A stretch of DNA of 6,023 nt from Nitrospirota bacterium (GTDB lineage Bacteria > Nitrospirota > JAOUDF01), in assembly GCA_029859385.1 (NCBI GenBank), contig JAOUDF010000153.1, forward strand, positions 1-6,023. Reading direction: 5' to 3'. A program made the position numbers and the translations under genes. Within the stretch, counting starts at the first letter, position 1. The number at the start of each line of letters is the position of its first letter. The notes under the pieces were generated by a model. The model did no database searches. It saw only the letters and a list, made by a program, of their open reading frames with translations, and was not told where the DNA came from. Shown in pieces: positions 1 to 5,107 of this stretch.

Positions 1-1
1 C

Positions 2-949
2 CATGAGCTGTTCGTCACCACCAGCATCGGCATCAGCATCGCGCCCGGCGACAGCAACGACCCTCATACCCTGATGAAACATGCGGAAATAGCCATGTAT
101 CACGCCAAGGAGATCGGCAAAAACACCTATCAGATATACTCCACCGACCTGGAGGTGAAGACATCCGCTCACCTCTCCATGGAAAGCGCCTTGAGACACG
201 CCATTGAACGGCAGGAACTTACCGCCTATTTCCAGCCTCAGGTTGACCTTGCGACCAACCGGATAATCGGCGCCGAGGTGCTCGTGCGATGGCGGCACCC
301 GGAGCTGGGCCTCATACCTCCCTCGGACTTCCTGCCGCTGGCAGCTGAAACAGGACTCATCGCCCGGATAGATGAATGGATGTTGCGGACTGCCTGCTTG
401 CAGAACAAAAAATGGCGGGAGGCCGGCCTTGCCCCGATAACGATGGCCATCAACCTTTCAGACCGTCTCTTCAAGAGCGAAAACCTGCTTGAGATCGTTG
501 TGAAAACACTTCAGGAAAGCGGCCTCGATCCGGCCTCGCTGGAGCTGGAGCTCACCGAAGAGATCGTCATGCACAACATGCAGCATGCGAACAGCATAAT
601 GGATGAACTCCATAAGACGGGGGTCAAGCTGGCCATCGACGATTTTGGTACCGGATATTCCTCCCTTGCCCACCTGAAGCGTTTCCCGCTCCATTCACTG
701 AAGATAGACCGCTCCTTTATAAGGGACGTAACCAAAGACAGCGACGACGCCGCCATCGTGGAGGCGATCATCGCCATGGCCCACAAACTGGGATTGAAGG
801 TCATCAGTGAAGGGGTGGAGACGGTAGAACAGAGGGCGCTTCTGGCTCAAGAAGGGTGCGACTCGTTCCAGGGCTATCTCTTCAGTCCACCAGTCCCGGC
901 GGAGAAGTTCAGAGAACTGTTGGCACGAAACGGGAGTACGGTAGCCTGA
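2..949 (+). CDS. GGDEF-EAL cyclic-di-GMP signalling protein, C-terminal part (5' truncated by window edge)
   Basis: The frame is open from the first full codon at position 2, so the ATG at 74 is internal. In visible numbering (315 residues), residues 1-45 are the end of a GGDEF (diguanylate cyclase) domain, with TSIGIS and an AMYHAKEIGKNTYQ tail. Residues about 60-305 are a complete EAL domain, which in active members hydrolyses cyclic-di-GMP to pGpG. Its motifs are EVL (E92), INLSDRLF (N151), ELTEE (183-187), DDFGTGYSS (D213, D214), LKID (K234), EGVET (E270) and FQGYLFS (Q290). All acidic and amide metal- or substrate-binding positions of active enzymes appear present. EVL instead of EAL is a common conservative variant. 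The GGDEF active-site loop and any sensor or membrane segments lie outside the window, so cyclase activity cannot be judged. It converges on the rlmB operon, 6 bp away, and is probably functionally separate from it. Family confidence is very high. Confidence 0.95.
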   Translation, partial: HELFVTTSIGISIAPGDSNDPHTLMKHAEIAMYHAKEIGKNTYQIYSTDLEVKTSAHLSMESALRHAIERQELTAYFQPQVDLATNRIIGAEVLVRWRHPELGLIPPSDFLPLAAETGLIARIDEWMLRTACLQNKKWREAGLAPITMAINLSDRLFKSENLLEIVVKTLQESGLDPASLELELTEEIVMHNMQHANSIMDELHKTGVKLAIDDFGTGYSSLAHLKRFPLHSLKIDRSFIRDVTKDSDDAAIVEAIIAMAHKLGLKVISEGVETVEQRALLAQEGCDSFQGYLFSPPVPAEKFRELLARNGSTVA

Positions 950-955
950 TCACTT
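950..955. other. 6-bp convergent junction between the EAL gene and rlmB
   Basis: The EAL gene stops at 947-949 (TGA) and rlmB stops at 956-958 (TAA on the minus strand), leaving six bases. There is no GC-rich hairpin followed by a T-run for either direction nearby. Termination must occur inside the opposite gene or be Rho-dependent. Confidence 0.7.
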
Positions 956-1705
956 TTACTGCCTCTGCCTCACCGCCTCATAGATCAGTATCGCCGCCGA
1001 TACGGAAGCATTCAACGACGATACCTTGCCGAACATCGGGATTCTGACTACAAAGTCACAGTGTTTACGGACCAGCGGCCGAAGCCCCTTTCCCTCGCTG
1101 CCAATCACCAGCAACAACGGCCCCTTCATATCGATATCGGTGTAGTTTTTCTCACCCGAGGCGTCGGCCCCCGCCACCCAGAGCCCCATCTTCTTGAGTT
1201 CCTCGATGGCGTTAACCAGGTTGGGCACCTTTGCCACCGCCATGTGTTCCACGGCCCCGGCTGATGCCTTGACCACTCCTTCACCGAGGAAGGCGGAACG
1301 GTGCGCAGGAACGATGACGCCGTGGACACCGGCGGCCTCGGCAGTACGGATGATGGCGCCCATGTTGTGGGGGTCTTCCACTTCGTCGAGCATTACTATG
1401 AAGAGGGGTTCGTTGCGAGAGGCGGCCACCGACTGTATGTCGTCGATACTGCTCCACTCCTTGGGTGAGACGATGGCCACTACGCCCTGGTGGTTGCCTT
1501 TCTTCACCAGCTCGTCGAGGCGCTGACGCGGGACGCGACTGACCTTGGCCCCTGCCTTTCCGGCCAGGGCAACAATACGGCCGACTTCTTCACCTCCCCG
1601 CCCCGTGGCGATAAGGATCTCCTTGAAGGCGCGTTTTCTTCCTTCAAGGGCTTCTATGACGGGATTGATGCCGTAGATGGCAAAACTGGCAGCGCTGTCC
1701 GCCAT
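956..1705 (-). CDS. rlmB: 23S rRNA (guanosine-2'-O-)-methyltransferase, RlmB/TrmH (SpoU) family
   Basis: This SPOUT-class, SAM-dependent 2'-O-methyltransferase would by family methylate the guanosine equivalent to E. coli G2251 in the 23S rRNA P loop. It has 249 residues, against about 243 in E. coli. Residues 8-80 form the SpoU substrate-binding domain (FAIYGINPVIEAL through QGVVAIVSP). Residues about 100-249 form the knotted methyltransferase domain. Motif 1 is DPHNMGAIIRTAE (N114, R120), motif 2 is LVIGSEGKGL (E204), and motif 3 is IPMFGKVSSLNASVSAA (N232). The ATG at 1705-1703 shares its A with the cysS stop (TAATG). A longer reading from a start at 1798 adds 31 low-complexity residues inside cysS and is not supported. 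Only a weak GGAAA (1718-1714) precedes the start, so translation probably depends on ribosomes finishing cysS. It is the last gene of the operon. Paralogues modify other RNAs, so the exact target is inferred. Confidence 0.95.
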   Translation of the reverse strand: MADSAASFAIYGINPVIEALEGRKRAFKEILIATGRGGEEVGRIVALAGKAGAKVSRVPRQRLDELVKKGNHQGVVAIVSPKEWSSIDDIQSVAASRNEPLFIVMLDEVEDPHNMGAIIRTAEAAGVHGVIVPAHRSAFLGEGVVKASAGAVEHMAVAKVPNLVNAIEELKKMGLWVAGADASGEKNYTDIDMKGPLLLVIGSEGKGLRPLVRKHCDFVVRIPMFGKVSSLNASVSAAILIYEAVRQRQ

Positions 1706-3177
1706 TACTTGTATTTCCAGATGGTACCGTCGGGCCTGTCTTCCAGAACAACCCCCACCGCGTCCAGCTCCTTGCGGATTCGGTCGGCCTCGGCCCAATC
1801 GCGGCCCTGTCTTGCCCGCACCCGCAAGTCGATAAGGCGCAGGATGGTCTCTTCATTGGGGAGGTCGCCCTGTTCGTCGGTCGAGATCGCCCTGCTCTTG
1901 AACCATTCGGCCGGGTCACGGAGGAAGATCCCCAGTACAGCACCCACATCGGCAAAGGCCTTCCCGGCCAGGGTCATGGCTGCCTCGGCACCCGCCTGAT
2001 CCCTGAACTCCTCATCGTGCAGGTAGCGGTTTACCTCCCGCACCAGTTCGAATACGCAGCCCAAGGCCCCGGCGGTGTTGAAGTCGTCGTCCATGACCTC
2101 GCGGAAGTTGGCATGAAATGTATCGACGGCCTTCTTCAGCTCCGCGGCCTCACCTTCGAAGAATGTCTGTTCGGTCGGCGAGTCGACCGCGCCGAACCTC
2201 TTGAGTCCCTCCATCATGGTGTAGAAGCGGTCGAGGCCGCTCTTGGAGTCCCGCAGATTCTTGTCGGAATAGTCGATGGGGCTGCGATAATGGGTGGAGA
2301 GGAGGAAGAGGCGCACCACTTCGGCGTCGTAGTGCTTAAGCACCTCCTTGATTGAAAAGAAGTTCCCGAGCGACTTGGACATCTTCTCCGAGTCTATGTT
2401 CACGAAGCCGTTGTGCATCCAGTACTTGACGAACCGCTTGCCGGAGTAGCATTCCGACTGGGCGATCTCGTTTTCGTGGTGCGGGAAGACAAGGTCCCGG
2501 CCGCCGCCGTGGATGTCGAAGGTCTCTCCCAGGTGGCAGAACGACATGGCAGAGCACTCGATATGCCACCCCGGCCTGCCCGGCCCCCAGGGGCTGTCCC
2601 AAGCCGGTTCGCCGGGTTTGGATGCCTTCCAGAGGGCGAAGTCCAGCGGGTCCTTCTTGCGCTCGTCCACCTCTACCCGGGCCCCGGCCAGCAGTTCATC
2701 CATGTTGCGGCGGGACAGCTTTCCATAGTCGGCGAAGCTGGAGACCTTGAAGTAGACATCGCCGTCCACCGCATAGGCGCTCCCGTTTTTCACGAGACCA
2801 TCGATGATCTCCAGCATCTTGTCGATATGCTCGGTGGCCTTGGGCTCCACGTCGGCCCTCTTGATGCCGAGGCGGTCCATGTCGCGGTAAAACTCGACGA
2901 TATACCGCTCCGCCAGGTCCTGCGAGGATATCCCCTCCTTGTTGGCGCGGTTGATGATCTTGTCGTCCACGTCGGTGAAGTTGCGGACAAACTTCACGTC
3001 ATACCCGGCGTAGTCGAGGTACCGCCGCACCACGTCGAACACTACCGTGCTCCGCGCGTGGCCAATATGGCAGTCGTCATAGACCGTCACACCGCAGACG
3101 TACATCTTTACCTTGCCCGGCTCCAGCGGCTCAAAGACTTCCTTCTTGCCGGTCATGGTGTTGTATAATTTCAGCAT
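1705..3177 (-). CDS. cysS: cysteine--tRNA ligase
   Basis: This cytoplasmic class I aminoacyl-tRNA synthetase activates cysteine with ATP and charges tRNA-Cys. It has 490 residues, against 461 in E. coli, the extra length being mostly in the C-terminal half. The HIGH motif is H37-I-G-H40, and KMSKS is at 265-269. The zinc site that discriminates cysteine is complete: C28, C208, H233 and E237 match the E. coli ligands C28, C209, H234 and E238. Other family blocks are FTDVDDKIINRA (67-78), PGWHIECSAMS (202-212) and FPHHENEIAQSE (231-242). A C-terminal DALR-type helical, tRNA-binding region follows. The ATG at 3177 is chosen because GGAG sits 5 nt upstream and the protein begins with the family-typical MLKLYNTMTG. 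The gene lies 41 bp after cysE, which supplies the cysteine precursor, and overlaps rlmB by 1 nt. No T-box fits the short leader. No frameshift or missing residue was seen. Confidence 0.98.
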   Translation of the reverse strand: MLKLYNTMTGKKEVFEPLEPGKVKMYVCGVTVYDDCHIGHARSTVVFDVVRRYLDYAGYDVKFVRNFTDVDDKIINRANKEGISSQDLAERYIVEFYRDMDRLGIKRADVEPKATEHIDKMLEIIDGLVKNGSAYAVDGDVYFKVSSFADYGKLSRRNMDELLAGARVEVDERKKDPLDFALWKASKPGEPAWDSPWGPGRPGWHIECSAMSFCHLGETFDIHGGGRDLVFPHHENEIAQSECYSGKRFVKYWMHNGFVNIDSEKMSKSLGNFFSIKEVLKHYDAEVVRLFLLSTHYRSPIDYSDKNLRDSKSGLDRFYTMMEGLKRFGAVDSPTEQTFFEGEAAELKKAVDTFHANFREVMDDDFNTAGALGCVFELVREVNRYLHDEEFRDQAGAEAAMTLAGKAFADVGAVLGIFLRDPAEWFKSRAISTDEQGDLPNEETILRLIDLRVRARQGRDWAEADRIRKELDAVGVVLEDRPDGTIWKYK

Positions 3178-3218
3178 GCTCTCTCCATAATCAGGCTGGC
3201 AGCATCCACGGGTCCCAT
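3171..3218 (-). CDS. possible 15-codon ORF bridging cysE and cysS, ending in Cys
   Basis: An ATG at 3218-3216 directly follows the cysE TAA (3221-3219) and opens a frame encoding MGPVDAASLIMERAC. It closes with TGA at 3173-3171, so the ORF fills the cysE-cysS gap and its stop lies just past the cysS ATG (3177-3175) in another frame. A GGTGAG at 3230-3225, 6 nt before the ATG, is a credible ribosome binding site. The last sense codon is TGC (Cys), which is suggestive upstream of the cysteinyl-tRNA synthetase gene. It could be a leader peptide or a coupling ORF that carries ribosomes from cysE to cysS. A chance ORF is the simpler explanation, because an ORF this short is easily found by luck and one Cys codon is weak evidence. 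No family resemblance is recognised. Confidence 0.2.
   Translation of the reverse strand: MGPVDAASLIMERAC
3181..3186 (-). promoter_or_regulatory. ribosome binding site of cysS
   Basis: GGAGAG at 3186-3181 gives a GGAG core 5 nt before the cysS ATG, which fixes that start. It overlaps the end of the possible 15-codon ORF, so ribosomes translating that ORF would pass over it. Confidence 0.65.
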
Positions 3219-3926
3219 TTACTGCTCACCGCCAAGTTTCTTCTCAAGCTTGCAATCGTGGAGGACCGATGCCCCACGTTTCTCCTCTTCGGGGATTGCC
3301 GCGTCAACGCGCTTCTCCAGGTCCCGTATCCGGTCAAGCAGGCACCGGATGGCCTGCGAAACGGGATCCGGCAGATCGGTCTGTTCCAGGTCGATTTCGC
3401 CCAGCTTCACGCCGTCCTTGTGCGTAACCTTGCCAGGAATGCCCACCACCACCGAGTTGGGCGGCACGTCTTTCACGACAACCGAACCCGAGCCGACACG
3501 GCTGTTTTCTCCGATGGTTATCGGGCCGAGTATCTTGGCTCCGGCACCCACCACCACGTTGTTGTGCAGCGTAGGGTGGCGTTTTTCCTTACGCCAGCTC
3601 GTTCCGCCCAGAGTCACGCCGTGATAGATGGTCACGTTGTCACCGATCTCCGACGTCTCGCCAATGACCACCCCCATGCCGTGGTCAATGAAGAAACGAC
3701 GGCCGATGGTGGCGCCGGGATGGATTTCTATGCCGGTGAGGAATCTACCGATGTGGGATGTCACACGGGCCAGCAGCTTCAGCTCGTGGGTCCAGAACCA
3801 GCGGGCGACCTTGTGCAGATAAATGGCGTGCAGGCCCGGATAGCAGATCAGCACTTCCAGCGTGCTGCGCGCCGCCGGGTCGCGCTCGAATATGGCGTTG
3901 ATATCTTCGCGTAGTGTCTTGAACAT
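3219..3926 (-). CDS. cysE: serine O-acetyltransferase, short (Bacillus/EpsC-like) type
   Basis: This cytoplasmic enzyme transfers acetyl from acetyl-CoA to L-serine, giving O-acetylserine, the committed step of cysteine synthesis. Residues 1-60 are a shortened helical N-terminus (MFKTLREDINAIFERDPAAR). Residues about 65-168 are the left-handed beta-helix of hexapeptide repeats. H82 (IDHGMG) matches the E. coli catalytic H158, E67 (GIEIHP) takes the place of D143, and R116-H117 match R192-H193. At 235 residues it is shorter than E. coli CysE (273) because the N-terminal domain is reduced. A tail of about 60 residues after the beta-helix includes a probable coiled coil (CLLDRIRDLEKRVDAAI). It ends in Gln rather than the terminal Ile that docks into CysK in the classical cysteine synthase complex. 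The start lies 4 bp after the ispF stop with only a weak Shine-Dalgarno, so coupling to ispF is likely. cysS follows directly. Confidence 0.96.
   Translation of the reverse strand: MFKTLREDINAIFERDPAARSTLEVLICYPGLHAIYLHKVARWFWTHELKLLARVTSHIGRFLTGIEIHPGATIGRRFFIDHGMGVVIGETSEIGDNVTIYHGVTLGGTSWRKEKRHPTLHNNVVVGAGAKILGPITIGENSRVGSGSVVVKDVPPNSVVVGIPGKVTHKDGVKLGEIDLEQTDLPDPVSQAIRCLLDRIRDLEKRVDAAIPEEEKRGASVLHDCKLEKKLGGEQ
3225..3230 (-). promoter_or_regulatory. Shine-Dalgarno-like GGTGAG at the end of cysE
   Basis: GGTGAG at 3230-3225 lies in the last cysE codons, 6 nt before the ATG of the possible 15-codon ORF (3218). It is about 47 nt from the cysS ATG, too far to serve it. It could equally be chance coding sequence (Gly-Glu codons). 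Confidence 0.3.
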
Positions 3927-3930
3927 GATA

Positions 3931-4407
3931 TTACCGTTTTCTCAGGAGGCAGACGGCCTGGGCCGCCATCCCTTCCCCTTTGCCCACGAACCCCATCCCT
4001 TCGTCGGTCTTGGCCTTCAGGTTGATACGGTTCTCCTCGATCTTTAGACAACCGGCGAGGACCGAGCGCATCTTCTCGAAGTGAGGCTGCATCTTCGGCC
4101 TTTCGGCAAGGATGGTGCAGTCGATATTTTCGACCAGATAACCGTCATCGTCGGCCATCTTCACCACATGGCCAAGAAGGTCGATGCTGCATGCCCCTTT
4201 ATAGCGCGGGTCGGTGTCGGGAAAGTGCCGCCCGATGTCTCCCCGCCCCAGGGCGCCCAGCAGGCTGTCGCAGATGGCATGGACCAGCACGTCGGCGTCC
4301 GAATGCCCCAGCAACCCTTTCTCAAAGGGTATCTCTATGCCGCCGAGCACAAGTGCCCGGCCCTCCACCAGCCGGTGGGAATCGTAGCCGATGCCGACTC
4401 TATGCAT
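3931..4407 (-). CDS. ispF: 2-C-methyl-D-erythritol 2,4-cyclodiphosphate synthase
   Basis: IspF converts CDP-methylerythritol 2-phosphate to the cyclic diphosphate MEcPP with release of CMP, in the MEP isoprenoid pathway. It is a cytoplasmic homotrimer in its family. From the preferred ATG it has 158 residues (E. coli 159). The metal ligands are D9 and H11 (GYDSH) and H43 (VLVHA). The GHSDADVL loop (34-41), the FPDTDPRYKG segment and the C-terminal KAKTDEGMGFVGKGEGMAAQA block are all present. The start at 4407 is favoured over the GTG at 4419. The AGGGTGA in that region lies about 8 nt before the ATG, whereas nothing suitable precedes the GTG, and the protein then begins MHRVGIGYDSH as is usual. 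The start lies within the end of ispD (8-nt overlap), and cysE follows after 4 bp. IspE, the intervening pathway step, is not in the window. Confidence 0.96.
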   Translation of the reverse strand: MHRVGIGYDSHRLVEGRALVLGGIEIPFEKGLLGHSDADVLVHAICDSLLGALGRGDIGRHFPDTDPRYKGACSIDLLGHVVKMADDDGYLVENIDCTILAERPKMQPHFEKMRSVLAGCLKIEENRINLKAKTDEGMGFVGKGEGMAAQAVCLLRKR

Positions 4408-5107
4408 GGGCGTCGTCACCCTTGCGCGAAGCGAGGATCGCTTCCCCCATCACCAGGTCAAAGGGGGTGGTGATCTTGATATTCTCGTGCTCCCCTTCCA
4501 GCACCTTCACCTTGTAACCGGCCCATTCCACCAGGGCGGCGTCATCCGTTGCAACGACCTTGGCTTCGCTGGCCCGCATATAGGCATCCCAGATGACTTC
4601 CCGCCGGAATATCTGCGGGGTCTGGATCGCCCACATATGGTTCCGGCGAAGGGTCTTCTCCACAAAACCGGTCTTGTCGACATCCTTCATCGTATCCTTT
4701 ACGGGATAGCCAACGACCACGCCGTCATGTTTTCCCGCCTCCCTGAGGGCGGCAAGCAGAAGCTTGTCGCTGACAAAGGGTCTGACGCCGTCGTGGACCA
4801 TGACATATCTGTATTCCTCCCCCACCTTGTGGAGCCCGTTCCAGACCGACTCCTGCCGTTCGTGGCCCCCCACGACGATGCGCTTGACCTTGTGAATCTC
4901 GTAGCGGTCCACGATCTCTTCCGCGCAGTACTCCACCATGTCGGCGGAAACGATGGGGATGACCTCTTCTATAGGCTCACATGCGGCAAGACGCCTCAGC
5001 GTCCAGACAAGGATCGGGAGCCCCTGAAGCTCCAGAAACTGCTTCCGCACGGCATGTCCCATCCGCACGCCGATCCCCGCGGCAGGGACGAGAGCCACCA
5101 CCTTCAT
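4400..5107 (-). CDS. ispD: 2-C-methyl-D-erythritol 4-phosphate cytidylyltransferase
   Basis: IspD couples MEP and CTP to give CDP-methylerythritol and pyrophosphate, the third step of the MEP pathway, in the cytoplasm. It has 235 residues (E. coli 236). The Rossmann-like nucleotidyltransferase fold is marked by LVPAAGIGVRMG (R15) and KQF (K22), matching E. coli R20 and K27. Other motifs are GGHERQESVWNGL, VHDGVRPF (D106), YPVKDTMK (T139), RNHMWAIQTPQIF (R155), ATDDAALVE and NIKITTPFDL (K211, matching E. coli K213). All known catalytic positions look intact. The ATG at 5107 overlaps the upstream PIN-TRAM stop as ATGA, and a strong GGAGG lies 6 nt upstream, so this gene should initiate well on its own as well as by coupling. 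It is encoded next to ispF, as in many bacteria. Confidence 0.97.
   Translation of the reverse strand: MKVVALVPAAGIGVRMGHAVRKQFLELQGLPILVWTLRRLAACEPIEEVIPIVSADMVEYCAEEIVDRYEIHKVKRIVVGGHERQESVWNGLHKVGEEYRYVMVHDGVRPFVSDKLLLAALREAGKHDGVVVGYPVKDTMKDVDKTGFVEKTLRRNHMWAIQTPQIFRREVIWDAYMRASEAKVVATDDAALVEWAGYKVKVLEGEHENIKITTPFDLVMGEAILASRKGDDAHA

Noticed and set aside
1705..1798. A longer rlmB reading from a minus-strand start at 1798 (280 residues)
   Set aside because: The added 31 residues are Gly/Arg-rich, come from cysS coding sequence in another frame and do not resemble the RlmB N-terminus. The ATG at 1705 gives a normal-length protein and a TAATG junction.
2413..3914. Plus-strand open frames at 2413-3168 and 3258-3914, opposite cysS and cysE
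   Set aside because: No recognisable domain and no convincing ribosome binding site, and they mirror highly conserved genes on the minus strand. They are read as shadows.
3927..3930. Possible T-box or other cysteine-responsive leader before cysE, as known upstream of cysE in Bacillus
   Set aside because: The ispF-cysE gap is only 4 bp, and the preceding sequence encodes the conserved ispF C-terminus, so no leader RNA fits.
4314..4330. Perfect 7-bp inverted repeat (ACCCTTT, 3-nt loop, AAAGGGT) inside ispF
   Set aside because: It encodes the conserved region just before GHSDADVL and has no U-run after it on the transcribed strand, so it is not a terminator. Coincidence of codons is the simplest explanation.
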